The notes beneath the pieces were generated by a model that was not told the origin of the DNA, did not search any database, and worked only from the letters and a program-made list of their open reading frames with translations. The translations under genes were made by a program, and so were the position numbers. 64,000 bases of DNA from Paracamarosporium sp. OC-R06-R3 (taxonomy: Eukaryota; Ascomycota; Dothideomycetes; Pleosporales; Didymosphaeriaceae), in assembly GCA_019828545.1 (NCBI GenBank), contig JACVRA010000210.1, positions 703,649-767,648 on the forward strand, written 5' to 3'. Below, piece after piece: positions 1 to 12,237 of the stretch (position 1 is the stretch's first letter; each line of letters begins with the position of its first letter).

Positions 1-1408
1 GTGCTCTGGGGTATGTTCACTTTTGGTGGGCCCGTAGGGGTTCGAAGTTAATGAGTGACAGGGATCTGCACGTTGGGTCAAGGGTTGGTGAGAAATTTCG
101 AAGGTTTGGTGGCGCTTCGCGTCCTCATAGGCTTCTTCGAAGCTGGGTTGTTTCCCGGTGAGTCGCGGCGTGATTAGCTTTCAGTACTTCGAAATTGAGA
201 CTGACAAACTGCAGGCTGTGTATACCTCATTTCTATGTCAGTCTCCCTGCTATAGACTGAATACACTTCGAGCTAACCAGTCAGGTATTACAAGCGTTAT
301 GAGCTCCAATGGCGTTTCACCCTCTTCTTCACTGCTTCGATCATCGCAGGAGGCTTCGGTGGCGTATGTTCATCCCTTTCGGGTTGCTCTGAAACACACT
401 GATCAACCTAGCTCTTCGCCTTCGCACTCGCCAAAATGAATGGGATAGGTGGCTACGCTGGGTGGAGGTGGATTTTCATAATTGAAGGTCTTTTGACCAT
501 TGTCCTAGGTGTTATTTCAAAATTCTGGGTACTTTCACCTTTTTCTTTTCTCCTCTTAGAAATTTTGTTGTTGCATATTACGCAAACTGGCCAACCTGAC
601 AAATTTCAAGGTAACGGACTGGCCGGAAACCGCAAAGTTCCTTAATGAGGAAGAACGCGCACTTCTCATCGCCCGCCTCACTGCCGACACCGGTTCTGCT
701 ACCATGAACCACCTCAATAAACGAGCACTACGCCGCATCTTCTCCGACGTGAAGATTTACCTCGGCACAATCATGTATTTCGGTATCGTGAACACGGGCT
801 ACGCCGGCTCTTTCTTCATCCCGACTATCATCAAAGAGCTGGGTTATACGTCGTCTGCCGCTCAAGTGCGATCCATACCTATTTTTGTTGTTGCTACGGT
901 CACAGCAATTGTCGCCTCGTACTTCACGGATCGTCTGCGGCATAGATTCTGGTTCTGCATATTTGGACTTGTGGTTGCGTCGGTGGGGTATATCCTACTG
1001 CTGTGTGGAGCTACATTATCTGCAGGCGTGAAATACTTCGCGCTCTTCCTCATCGTACCAGGAGGCTACATTACGCAGCCCATCGTATTGGTGTGGATGT
1101 CAAACCTGATGTCTGGTCACTACAAGCGGTCTGTGTCGTCTGCAATGCAAGTCGGACTAGGTAACATCGGTGGCATCGTCGCGTCAAACGTTTTCTTCGA
1201 AAGCGAAGCGAAAAATGCGAGATATCCGACCGGATACGGAGTCAGTCTTGGTATGTTATGGATATGTGGAGCAGCGAGTGTAGCGCTTTTCTTCTATGTC
1301 AAGAAAGAGAACAGAAGAAGGGAGAGAGGAGAGAGGGATCACCGATTGGAAGAGGAAGGCAATGACAATCTAGGAGATGATCATCCACATTTTAGATTTA
1401 CGACGTAG
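1..1408 (+). CDS. MFS anion transporter (allantoate permease/TNA1-like), 5' end outside window
   Basis: Major facilitator transporter of the fungal anion:cation symporter group (DAL5/TNA1-like), a plasma-membrane importer of small organic anions such as vitamins or allantoate; the substrate cannot be told. Six exons close in phase: 1-10, 62-157, 215-236, 285-363, 412-528 and 611-1408. They read through family motifs: ALRVLIGFFEAGLFPG at the TM4 region, YYKRYELQWRF, GGYAGWRWIFIIEG, then DWPETAKFLNEEERALL before the central loop. The last exon carries the C-terminal six membrane segments and an acidic/basic cytosolic tail ending at 1408. The first membrane segments lie upstream of base 1. Exon 215-236 is only 22 bases. 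The frame is intact, so a functional gene is likely. The family is clear; the exact substrate class is inference. Confidence 0.85.
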
Positions 1409-1935
1409 AGCCGGGGTGGGTCACTTGAGACAGACGACGATTAGATGTCTGTCACTCGGTGTCCCATGATTAATGCAAAAGGTCAACTTGAAGACAGTTT
1501 GATCGTGGGTACTCTTTCAAAAATACTGAAGGATGAGGCGAATGATACATCAAACACGGTGGCTGGTAGTCGAACGTCAAGCTTGCCAGAGTTAAGCAGT
1601 TGCTAGGGTCTGGCTGGTGATCCTTATGTTGCGAGGATGATAAAACTGAAGAGCGTGTTGGGTATACCTCGCGATAAGCATCTCGCAAGGTATCCTTCGG
1701 AACCCCTAGAAATGCAATATTTCGTGCTATTCGCAACCGTGGTAGAAAGACGATCGGCATCCCAAGGAGTATTCAGCAGCATCAACAGCAGCAACAACGT
1801 CTAGCACTATTATTTGAGACATTTCCCGATGCAATATGCAGATTTAGCATTATCGTTCCCGGTGGAGGGGCATATTATGGGAAGCGTGTAGAGTTAAAAA
1901 AATTCCAGTTCCGTCTCTTCGTACGATGGAAAATG
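1409..1935. other. Intergenic, no gene seen
   Basis: Spacer between the convergent transporter and GPI-protein genes. Short open frames here show no family motif or codon pattern; it presumably holds the two 3' untranslated ends. Confidence 0.5.
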
Positions 1936-2928
1936 CTACAAAATGACGCAAAGAGCACCGATAGCCAATCCACACGTCGCCAACCAAGCCCCCAATGAAC
2001 TGTACAACATTGTGTTGACCCTGCCTTGACCATTGGCACCACCACTGAATTCAGCAACACTACTTGAAGCCGATGCCGAAGCGGCAGAAGAAGCGGCAGA
2101 AGAAGCGGCAGAAGAAGTCCTAGTTGTTGATGGCTTGCTTGATGTAGAGCTCTCATCATCAGCAGACGATGTTTCCAACGGTGGAAGTTCGGTTGCTGAT
2201 TCAGGTGTAGGGTATGACGCTGTCGCCGTAATGTCATCGAAAGATGACTGCGCCTCAGCGCTATTAGAGGCGTAAACGGACACTGTTGTGGTGGTGGTAA
2301 CTTCGCTGGAAGTAGATGTGCTTCGTGACAGGCTTTCGACATAGATCCAATAGAATTGATAGTAGAAGCTGCATATAGGTCAGGAGGAGACTTCGACAAC
2401 ATCAAGTAGCAGCTTACTAGGTAATCGTGAAAGTGTAATATTCGTAAGATACTCGAGAAATAGTTGTCGTCACCGTTGGAGGTGGTGTTGTGAGTGGTGT
2501 TGAGCTTGTGCGTGACGAAGGTACGTCTGCAGTCGTTCCCGGGTTACCTTCATCGGGCGTACAAGCAATACATGTCTCTCCAACCGGGCACGAACCGCCT
2601 CCAGAGCAGCAGTAGTAACCTGGGCGAGCATAGGTTCCAGCATCGCAGCAGGTGGCCTCCTCTGGCGCCACGTAAAGAAGTGAGCAGCATTTCTGGCCCG
2701 CTCTTGCGCAGTACGAAAGAAGGCCAACGGTCCCACAAAGTGTCTCTCCAGGATCGCCTGGTCATAGACGGTCAGTAGCCTTAACTGCGTCAGGTTGTAC
2801 ATCTACTTACAAGCTCCCTGTCGCTTCGCCAGTGGAAGACTCTCCTCACGCTTCGCAACTATGTCGCCTTGGACGGCGATTGCAAAGACAGCAAGTACGC
2901 ATATGTTCTGAATGATTTTGAAAGCCAT
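1936..2928 (-). CDS. Secreted cysteine-rich, Ser/Thr-rich GPI-anchored protein
   Basis: Predicted cell-surface protein of 284 residues from three exons (2928-2811, 2757-2418, 2332-1936; the phases close). It opens with a signal peptide (MAFKIIQNICVLAVFAIAVQG), followed by two dibasic sites (VAKR, LAKR) that look like Kex2 propeptide cuts. A cysteine-rich module of about 75 residues follows, with CC pairs and a CCSGGGSCPVGETC motif, the pattern seen in many fungal wall or effector-like proteins. After it come a Ser/Thr/Pro-rich stalk and a hydrophobic C-terminus (TCGLAIGALCVIL) after a small-residue site (SGGANGQG), as expected for GPI attachment. No enzymatic domain is recognised. A role in wall structure or host contact is inference. 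Overlapping plus-strand frames are shadows of the stalk. Confidence 0.75.
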
Positions 2929-4347
2929 TGCAAAGATTCTGGCGCGATTGAGATTGAGACGAGGTTCGTAAAACGGTCATGCATCGAGGTAACAGCCTCA
3001 TATTTATCTTGCACCGCTTTTTCTACATCTTGATTTTTACTTTCGCCCAGGCACGGCACGTCAATACGAGATTGCAGCTGAGGGCATTGTGGGAAGACTT
3101 CCTGGCCCCCACCCAATCAACTCGAAAGTCGACCACTAGCGTCTTGAACGCTACGCATTCTCCGCATTCATGGCCTTTACCGGTCGTGCGCCTCGTATTT
3201 CGAGTTTTGTTGTCTGTGGCCGCGTGCGCGATCGAAAGCCACATCTCACTGAGCAACCAATCGACCTGATTCAGGATGTTGTGCAGGCTCGTATCGCAAC
3301 GCGCGCTGTTCCTGTTCCTTATTAGCAGGCAGTGATCCGCTATCAATAGCATTTCCCCTTAGTGGTTTTTTTGAGGATTTGTTCGCCTGCGGGGACATAT
3401 GGTTGGATTCGCGTGGTGCCATTGAAGGGTCTAGAAATTATGGTCAGAATACCTTATTACGTACTTGGCCTGGCTCTACCCAATAGCACGGAGTGCATCC
3501 TTGCTGAAGCATGAGGCTTTGGAGTATTCTTCACCGTAGCGAAGAATACATGATGAGAGAAAGACGATCGTTATGTTGGGCAGTAACGGACGGGCGGGGT
3601 TAGGTAGCCCCGCCTACACGAGTTTGCCTAGGAGCTCCATCGTTTTCCTCCGCACGTTAATCTTATCCTTTGAAGTCTAGATTTACGCAGAACTAACTAT
3701 GCAGCCATTTTCTCTTTGCGAGTCTAATTGCTAGTACTAATGACTTCGTTCAGATGTCCCCGCCAGCGCATCTCCCACTATCCGAAACTTGTGCGACAAC
3801 AAGCAGCATAGGATCCCTTGTGAAGTATATAATCAACATATTGCCGCCTATCATGTGAGCTTAAGCTTTGGTATCATGGGACTTCGCTTCTTTAAACTGA
3901 TGGCTCGTCATTTGACCGCTGACACACAGCCACAATTAATATGTGTGCAGTTTGTGCTCTTACTTGCAGAATCTCAACGAAACCACCGGTCTCTGTCGAG
4001 AATGAACTTTTGACCGCTAATTTTTGCGATGAGGGACAACGTGCTTCATGCAACATAGTCGACGTCTTAGGCACTACTAGCAATATTCGAATTTTTCTGG
4101 AGATGTTCTCTTTTTCCAACCTTTAGAAGAGTTTTCAAAAACTACGGGGCGTAAGTTGCATATAGAGCTCATCTCGCTAGCATCCGACGGAACAACGAGT
4201 CCGTCTTTTATACACATTAACCTCCATCTTGTCACTTGGCTGCATGGAGCTTGGTAAAAGTGGAACCGCTCTTAGTTTTATATGTCATGACCGAGCAACA
4301 AATTCTCACACTTAGTCCTTTTCTATCTCAACCATTCTCTGCCCATC
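2929..4347. other. Intergenic, promoters of divergent secreted-protein genes
   Basis: This 1.4 kb lies between the divergent GPI-protein and cellobiohydrolase genes. I see no coding region. A TATA-like stretch (TTTTATATG, near 4277) stands about 70 bases before the cellobiohydrolase start. A CT-rich patch with tctatctcaacc leads into the start codon, a common fungal 5' leader pattern. Confidence 0.4.
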
Positions 4348-5774
4348 ATGGCCCCGTTTGATTTGTTCTTTTGGATTTTCCTTTGCGCAAACGTTGTTTA
4401 CGCGCAGAATATTGGTACCTACGAGTCAGAGATCCATCCTCGATTTCCCATCAAATCCTGTCCTTCAGGTGGTGCACCATGTACAACACTGAATACTTCC
4501 CTAGTCATGGACGCGGAATGGCGCTGGATCCACCAAAACGACACCTACATAAACTGCTACGAATGGAGCACCTGGAACACTACCCTATGCCCTGACGGTG
4601 CTACCTGTGCCAAAAACTGCGCACTGGACGGTGCAATGTATCAGCGTGTCTACGGTATCACTGTCTCAGGATCAAATCTTACTTTGCCGTGGGTAACTAA
4701 TCTGGACTATGCGCAAAATGTCGCCAGTAGGGTGTTTGTTTTGGATGAGGGTAGCGATGATAAATATAAACTATGGAAGTTACTAAACAAAGAAATTGCG
4801 TTCGATGTTGACGTTAGTCAGTTGCCATGTGGGCTGAGCGGGAGTCTGTATCTTGTGGGTATGGACGAGGATGGTGGGATGGCGAGGTATAAGAGTAACA
4901 GGGCAGGCGCGAGGTATGGTACGGGGTACTGTGATGCTAAATGTCCGAAAAACCTGAGGTTCATCTCTGGTGAGGTGAGTCATGTAATTGTTTTGATCGC
5001 CGAATCCCAGATTTGCTAATTCTTCTTCAGGCCAACGTTCAGGACTGGAAACCTAACCCTATCAACACCGTTTTTCCTGGAACAGGAAAGCATGGCTCTT
5101 GCTGTCCTGAGATTGATATCTGGGAAGCAAATTCCCAATCCACCGCACTAACCGCACACCCTTGCTCCGAGGACAGCCAAACGCGCTGTTCAGGTTCAAC
5201 TTGTACGTCAATTTGTGATAACGACGGCTGTGGATTCAACAACTATCGGCTGGGTAACACATCCTTTTATGGCCCTGGGAAGACAATCGACACATCACAG
5301 AAATTCACTGTGATCACCCAATTCCAAACAAACGACAACACCGACTCTGGAGCTTTGATTGCGATCCAAAGAAAGTATATCCAAAACGGCTTGGTATTTT
5401 CTGATCCAATAGGCGCCATTCCCTCAATTTCCCCTTCGTCCGGAATCACTGATTCCTTTTGTCGCCAGCAGAAGGCCGCGTTCAATGAGACGGATACATT
5501 TAGTGCAAAGGGTGGGCTAAAATCTATTAGTAAAGCATTGGAACGTGGCATGGCTCTTGTCTTTGCGATTACGGAAGACCAGGAGCGACACATGCTTTGG
5601 TTGGATTCAAACTGGCCGCTGGATGCAACTCCAACCACCCCAGGAGTGGCTAGAGGCCCATGCGCGACGGATTCAGGGCACCCACAAGACTTGATATACG
5701 TTGCACAAAAGGCACAGGCCCGCTTCGGAAATGTTAGGGTAGGAGAGATTGGGATGGTTGAAGCGTCGTTATAA
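4348..5774 (+). CDS. GH7 cellobiohydrolase (cellulose 1,4-beta-cellobiosidase), no CBM
   Basis: Secreted glycoside hydrolase family 7 enzyme that releases cellobiose from cellulose chain ends. Two exons (4348-4974, 5031-5774) with a 56-base intron give 456 residues. A signal peptide ends at VYA, so the mature protein begins QNIGTYESEIHP. The catalytic motif EIDIWE is present, with the nucleophile Glu, the helper Asp and the acid/base Glu in the family spacing. Also seen are CALDGAMY, FDVDVSQLPCGL, GYCDAKCPKNLRFI, GNTSFYGPGK and the cellobiohydrolase-type loop PTTPGVARG. There is no linker or cellulose-binding module; the protein stops after the catalytic domain. The Cys-rich loop after the active site (HPCSEDSQTRCSGSTC) is about ten residues shorter than in well-known members, as judged from memory. 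The gene stands alone, with no other cellulase nearby. Confidence 0.93.
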
Positions 5775-7594
5775 GAGTTAGGGAATGTTCGAAAGGACAT
5801 ACTTTACCTCCCTCAAGTTCTTCAGTAGCAGTCCATTTTTACACTACAGTAAGACAGATTATACGTCAGCTCGGTGGATTTCATTGATGATGGTTCTATT
5901 GTTACCTACTTCAACTACCTTAGCTACTTTTGCGTAGGCACACGTGTCGGCGCATACGAACAATCCTATGGCATATGAACACACGTTTCTCACCGCCCGA
6001 TTGGTGGAATGATCTCCACCTTCAATGACGTTGGGTGCGTCATCCAATGCTGCTGATTGTGAATAATGGAGAACAGTAAATAGTGCCGAAAGTTTTGGTC
6101 GACTCTGGAACGATGGCCTCTAGACGAAGTAAGCGATGTAAGCTGATCATACAGTCGGCGATTACGCGTTTATCGGCGTCTTCAGAAAACAAAATTCACG
6201 AACTAGCCTTGGAGCTGAAAGCAAAATAGGCAACTCAGATTGTCGCACAAGCCAGTATGATATCCGAGGTGTCTAACCCCGCCGATACACAACAGACATG
6301 TATAACAACATGCAGCTCTTTGTCGGCTACAGCCAATCTCTAAATCGCTTTCCGGTCCCAGGACAATCCCATATGCTTCTTCTGGTCATGTCACCTCAAG
6401 ACCCTGGTATCGGGCTCATGTGTTCGGGCTCATCTCGAGGTCCTCCACTCGCCTTGCCTTGTCTTGGAACCGTTTCTTTGGCGCAAGTGCATGCCTTCTG
6501 CATGATTCGGTATTCCCAAGTTTTAGACTCAAGTTGTCGGGCAAGGGTAGGCGAGATGGTAAGGCCATCCTATATGTGGTTGGTAACAAGGAAGACAGGG
6601 GTAAGCGAAGGAGCATTTAGGTTGCACAAAGGCTAGCCGGATGTGTGTGGAGGTGTGAATGGTAGGTGTGCGTTCAAGTGGGGATTGAGTCGGGGTAAGC
6701 GAAGGATTGGGTTCTCGAAGGGTTCGCTACGTCGTCACAGGGATTATTTTGATACATGTTTGTGGCATTGTTACCGATAGACGTTAGCCATACGCATGTT
6801 CTTAAAAGTAACGAAATCGGTGTTGGTTCCAATGTTGAGATTACGATGACGTGTACTTCGCTTAGATGTCTTTGCCCTGCGAAGGTAGGCTTTGGCAGCG
6901 CTTTCCTACAGTAGCCTCGGAGACAATTGTTTTGTAACCTTATATCAAACCAAAATGTCGTGATATCTAACGGACACGGATTATGGTGTAATTTGGAGCC
7001 CGGTGCATTGTTGTTTCCCTTGATACAGAAATTATGATACTAGTACATAAACCATACTCACTACAGAAGTTTCAAGAACCTACGCAGCCAATATCCAAGC
7101 GCCTCGCTAGAACTTGCCTAAAATAATCCCGACCGTGTTACTTCCAACCAGAAAAGTGGAAAGCGACCGAGACCCTATGCCGTCTGCAGATTGCACGAGC
7201 AAAGAGTACCAAGTCCGATACTCGTACTGTACCAACGCACCAAAAGAAAAACCAAACTCCCAATTTGAAAAGATGAGAAAAGAGCAAAAAGCAAGGTTGT
7301 AAGCTAATGCAAGGGCAGGTGTAACGTAGCATGAACTAAGAAACAATCCCATGGTACCTCCGTAACAATAACGTGAGGCTGCGACGCCGCGACCGGGGGC
7401 AAGTATGCAGCCATGATCGAGCGCTTGTGGCACAGCCTCGCGACACCGGTATATGAAGCACCTTCGCTTATTGTAACCAAAAACAGTCGAATGATATTCC
7501 CGGTAAAGTGCGGAGTTAGTCAAACACCTTGATGTAACACTGAATCTTCTATGGTGTAGGGCGACATTCGTCTAACGTTGCCTATTAGGGAGTG
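5775..7594. other. Intergenic, gene-poor 1.8 kb
   Basis: Lies between the convergent cellobiohydrolase and kinase-like genes. Several frames of 60-140 codons exist on both strands, but none carries a recognisable motif, signal peptide or consistent splice signals. No transposon ends were noticed. Confidence 0.45.
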
Positions 7595-8868
7595 TCAGAC
7601 GATTATGATGTGAGGAATGCAGGGGTCATACAGCGTTGCCAGAGTATTGATTGCATATGTCAATGATCGGCGGGCGTCGTTGTCATTGACGTGGGGCTGC
7701 GGACGGTAATGAAGCGAGGCTATCTGTACTACCGCGCGGTATATCGCATATCTAGTAAGTATCAGATATGTCCTGCCTTAAAAGTTATGGTGACTGACAT
7801 CAACTGTCGAGAATAGGATGCTCCCGCTCGCAGAGGTCTCTCTCCGTATCCTTCGAAAAAAGCATCACTTCCATTCGCGATGGTCTCATTCATGAGGGGA
7901 TCTCCCCAGATCACATTTGAGAAACCGACTAAGCCAGTGATCTGTTTCGTTTGTGCGTGCACAAGCACGCTCTGGACGTCGCACATGTCCATTGCAACCA
8001 TGTAAGGAACTTTCACTTCGTCAAGTGTGTGAAGATGTTGTTCAACATAGCCACGGATGCTGTCATATGGTAGTGTGACAAGCATATCCTCACAGTCGCG
8101 CAACGCCGATTCAAGGAGGGTGCGAAACGCATCCCGCCAGTATCTGCTCCCCTTATTTGCAAACACATGGTGTGTCGTACCAAATTGTTGCGTGTTGAGC
8201 GTTGCGATAGTTCGCATGTAGGAACCCAAGGTACGATCGATAGTGCTCCGTTCGTTCGCGGATAGGTACGGGATCATTTCAGAAAGTTTTCTCCCCGGAA
8301 CGTAGCTCATGAGCAAGAATGGCGATCCAAGGACTCCATGTTCGTTATAATGGTAAACTTCCGGTACTGGTAATTGACCTTGACGATATTCGCGAAGATA
8401 CCGCAGCGTTTTCAATTCAGTCTCCAGACCATGTTTCTCGTGTCTAAGTGTTCGGCTAGAAACGTGCGGGGGACACTTCAGTACGAAGATACTTCCATCG
8501 GTAAGTTTTGCAAGGTAAAGTTGATACAGACGTCCCTGGAGGCGTTCTGCTTGCTGAACTGTAATCTTTGAAGAGCGAAAGGCGCCTTGGATAGCTCTCT
8601 GGATACTGGAGAAGTCTGCGGTAGGAGCACACGTGGGAGATGATGCTGACGATGACGAGGAGACGCTTGAAACCGCTGATGAAGCCCGTACAGACCTGCC
8701 AATATGTCTGCCATGATTCATAGTGACCACAGGATAAATAGCCATATCGAGAGGGGGTAGATGCATTGTGGGAATTCCAAGTGCGAATGACTTAAGAGAA
8801 GCAACAGAAGATAAAGGTAAATAAGCGAGCGTCGGAGTAGTGAGTGATTGCTTAGATGCGCATGTCAA
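7595..8868 (-). CDS. Aminoglycoside phosphotransferase (APH)-family protein, possible pseudokinase
   Basis: Kinase-fold protein of the fungal phosphotransferase-enzyme (APH/choline kinase-like) family. Two exons (8868-7799 and 7751-7595) join in phase across a 47-base intron and give up to 408 residues; the second exon restores the family's C-terminal helix (IYAIYRAVVQI...HYRPQ). The N-lobe shows a beta-strand Lys (IFVLKCPP) and the hinge motif PFLLMSYVPGRKLSE. In the catalytic loop, where HGDxxxxN is expected, the protein has AMDMCDVQS. The metal-binding Asp position before WGDPLM reads GFSNVIWGDP, with Gly where Asp is usual. Ser-rich residues fill the N-terminus, so later Met codons are possible starts. 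Active kinase, pseudokinase or decaying gene cannot be separated here. Confidence 0.7.
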
Positions 8869-9910
8869 GGTCGTACTGCTGAATTTGAATAATTGGAGAT
8901 AATTTCGAAAAACATCGGGCGAAGATGTAGTTTCATAGAAAGACCTAATCGGCGATCAGGCCAGATTCGCAAGATCAGAGGCGTCAGAACCACGACTTGA
9001 TCTGATAGCCCGAGCAAAACCGAGAGGGATGAGGCTTTCGGGGTGAACATGGGTATGTATCTGCCACCAACGACCCAGTGGGACAGCTCAATGAACACCG
9101 CCATATGCTTGCAGGCTTGACTAGGTTTATGCTGCGCAGGACTGTAGCGAGTGGAAGTGTTGAATCTGGCTAGACTCAGTTGTAGCTGTGCAGGCCTTGA
9201 CGAGAGACGCTGTCATCCGAGAGGGTCAGCAGTCTAGACAAAAGGATCTCAAACGGGAACGCGGGAGGCATCTCTAGGTGATGGGGTGGCTGCATCAGTA
9301 TTCGTCTAAGGTGACCTATCTGGGAACAAGTGCATCGCCTGGGGATGTCGGTTAAAGTCTATCCTCATTGGTGGAACGGTCCGCTATACGAGCAGGCACA
9401 GAGCGACCGTCTCGTCAAAAATATGCACAACACATGGGAATACAATGTTCAGGAATGACCATGAAGCTGATTCAAAAACGTGAAAATTCGATAATCAACA
9501 CCAAGGATGATGTTCAGGCTAATCCCGGGGGCTTGCTCACCGCAACTTTACCTCCAGCTGAGCCTTCGTATGCGGATGACATCGCTTGATCACGCACTCA
9601 TCAAGCTGTATCCATTGAATGCTTTTGGACACCACAATAGCCTTGGCAAGACCCAGCCGTCCGGAGACGAAATCTGTGAAGACGTCAGGCCAACTCCTTG
9701 GAACCATGTAAGGCCTTGCCATGTCGCACAGTGCTGGGGTGGGGTTCCCCTGTACGACCACTTCTGCAGCCTGCAATAGTATTCATCAGGGTCTGTCCAG
9801 TTTCAAGTCCTTCGGGCAGAAACGGGCTGCAAGCCCAAGGCGCCTTGACCCCAAAGGCTGCATCCTCTTGTCATTCCAGCCAAGTTGTGTTTCATCGCAG
9901 TTCATGACCC
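8869..9910. other. Intergenic, possible decayed coding sequence
   Basis: Upstream of the kinase-like gene and downstream of TAN1. Minus-strand frames between 9530 and 9780 read somewhat protein-like (for example LGLAKAIVVSKSIQWIQLDE), but stops and frame changes break them and I recognise no family. Nothing else is seen. Confidence 0.35.
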
Positions 9911-11162
9911 TCATGCATTTTTTTGCTCCTTAGGGATGGTGTTATCGCGCAGCTCCGCCAAATTGTATTTCTTGAGCTTGTCATAATCTGAACCGACTAC
10001 GCTCATGCCCACAAGGCTCTGTAGCTTATTAGCACCTCCTGTATCCAATAGAAGCCTCAAGCGCCGAGGACATGTGCAATGTTTCATACCTGGTAGATCT
10101 CCACAAGAATAAGTAAATCGTAGCCCGAAAGATCGACTTTGTGGCCCTTGCCCACGAGAGAAGCAACCTGCTGGATGACATCATCTCGGGCAATCTGTTT
10201 GTTGTTTCGAATATTCACTCGGATGGCGAACTGCGCAATTGATCAGTACGCATTTAATTCAGCCGCGGAGGAACCCGCAAGTACGCACTCTGCTCTCGAT
10301 CTTCTAAATCTAGGCACAGCGAACTTACTTTTTTCCCGGTTTGGTCAGGGCCATGGAAGTGTGGAGCAAGGACCTCGGTAGCAATGTCCTTCAATCCGTT
10401 TCCTGCGACTTTACCAATGGCAGAAAGTGGCGTTAGCCTCTTGACGAAGCGGCATCGTTGATGCTCGACACCGTCTGCAGTATCCTGGCAAATCTTGTGA
10501 AGAAATGAGACAGGCTCAACGGGTGGGCGGGTTTTGAAAAACAGTACTGGCTACGCTCAGCATATTGTTTGTTTGGATGATCGGGGCGGTGCAACTTACA
10601 GCAGCTCCCAGACAGTTTGATGTTCTTGAAGAGAGGCTCAACCCTCGGTTTTCGGATTCCTTCAACCTCTTTCTTGATTTCGCTCTCAATGTCGATGTCG
10701 CTTGCTCCGGATTCTTCACCATCAGCTGCCTCAGCTGTTTGAGCATCTTCGTATAGCTGCGACGCATACTGTGCAATTATCAGAATTCGCTCAATAAAAC
10801 CTATTAGACTGCATGTATTGTGCCGTAGCATACACCTCACCTTCTCGAACAAATGGCGCAAGTCGGCGACCGATGGTGCTTCCTTGTTCATTGCGCACGT
10901 TACCCAGATGCCCACGTCGCCGGGTTGAATCCCCCGAGCCTCGGCACCTGGAGTCGTCCATTTTTGTTTTCCCTATTATTAATTTATTCAGTGACACAGA
11001 CATGGAAATGCTTGAGCTGTGAGGCGAGAAAGAGATCTTGGTGCCAAGGCGAAACTTTCCGATATTCCTTCGGAAAAGCAATAATCTCACCTTGGATTTC
11101 TTTCTGCTGGTGGTGTCCCACTGCTCTGGGGCAGCTTTCCGCTTCTTCGGGCCCGTCTCCAT
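9911..11162 (-). CDS. TAN1: tRNA acetyltransferase cofactor TAN1 (THUMP domain)
   Basis: Homologue of yeast Tan1/human THUMPD1. This protein binds tRNA through a THUMP domain and serves as adaptor for the acetyltransferase Kre33/NAT10, which makes N4-acetylcytidine at position 12 of tRNA-Leu and tRNA-Ser. Six exons close in phase (11162-11091, 10972-10841, 10768-10600, 10546-10329, 10230-10090, 10018-9911) and give 279 residues. The basic start MxxGPKKRK is followed by GIWVTCAMNKE, an acidic insert, the THUMP core (LLFFKTRPPVEPVSFLHKIC, RCRFVKRLTP), and then the FAIRVNIRNN, VGKGHKVDL and LLILVEIYQ strands. It ends with LVGMSVVGSDYDKLKKYNLAEL, typical of the family. It is intact. Confidence 0.92.
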
Positions 11163-12237
11163 GTTGGGCAGGAGAATGTGAGCAGAGTGGAAAGCCCTGA
11201 AATGCCTGACGCACCGCGAAAACGCTACACTCCCAGGAAAAGAACCGCGCTAACCGATTGCAGCATAGCCCACTCGCCTGCTTCCATTGATCGTTGGTTG
11301 GAAGCTGAGAGGCGTCCTCATGCGTGGGGTATGTTCTGAACTCATTAGCCTTAGGTTGTATCTATAGGCTGTTGTTCTGCTATTGCAAACGCCACAAAAA
11401 CCGAGCCAAAGGTTACCCCATGCATTCGGGACAGCTGCTGTGTCTCAGATAGCATGATCTATGGCGCGCCAGATCTTGTACAGAAAAAGTATTAGCTCCG
11501 CGTTTCAGTGGCTTCTTACTACCTCGTATTGCGGTGGATGGATATGCTCGGGCGTCACAGTCCGTGTTTGAAATGCTTATTGCCCATTCTGTCCAACGCA
11601 AATATACAACAGTTGGATCCTTCAGCCTCTTTTTTAATCACTTCAATTACAGATCACCTATTACTTTATTGCATAATCTCTGGGTCAGGCCCACTGAAGG
11701 CTACACTTTAGATTCTGTGTGAACATTGAAGAGTTTGTCTTACAAATAAATCTTCAGAACGGTCGCTCAGTACTGCTCTGCAACGTGGCCTATCATGAAG
11801 GCATCGAAGAAAATAGAGCATGCTATGGAGGACGTGCATTTAACACAACTCGATTGTCGTTCGCTACAATTCCCCAAGCAGAAGTTTTCTGTTCTTTGAT
11901 CCGCTTTCGGTCCATCATCGGCGTGCGCAGTCGAGGGTCTACAAACCTTGCTCGGGATCGATCTTGATGCGAGTTTGAATATTGCACGATACCCCTTTCC
12001 AGGGTTTAAATGACGTTTGATGCTCGATATCTGTTGACAAGTACACAATGTGCCTTGTACTGTCTGCGTTGATAAGCTTGTGAAGTCCGCGTCGGTTTAT
12101 TTCAAGTGCATCTGTTGCAGTTCCACAGAACTGATAGTAACGCTGAATCAAGACACCTTCTGGTTACCAGTATCAGTTCGAACAAGATAAGGAAACCGCA
12201 TAACTACTGCGCTCGGGGATAGCGCCGTAGCGAGTGA
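11163..12237. other. Intergenic, no gene seen
   Basis: About 1.1 kb between TMA16 and TAN1, both on the minus strand; it must hold the TAN1 promoter and the TMA16 3' end. Short open frames show no conserved motif. Confidence 0.45.

Noticed and set aside
7762..8868. Reading the kinase-like protein as one exon ending LMSVTITFKAGHI
   Set aside because: Splicing 7752-7798 joins in phase to IYAIYRAVVQI...HYRPQ, the expected family C-terminus, so the single-exon end is intron read-through.
9530..9780. Possible gene fragment between the kinase-like gene and TAN1
   Set aside because: Some protein-like stretches, but no family recognised and no consistent frame or splice sites.
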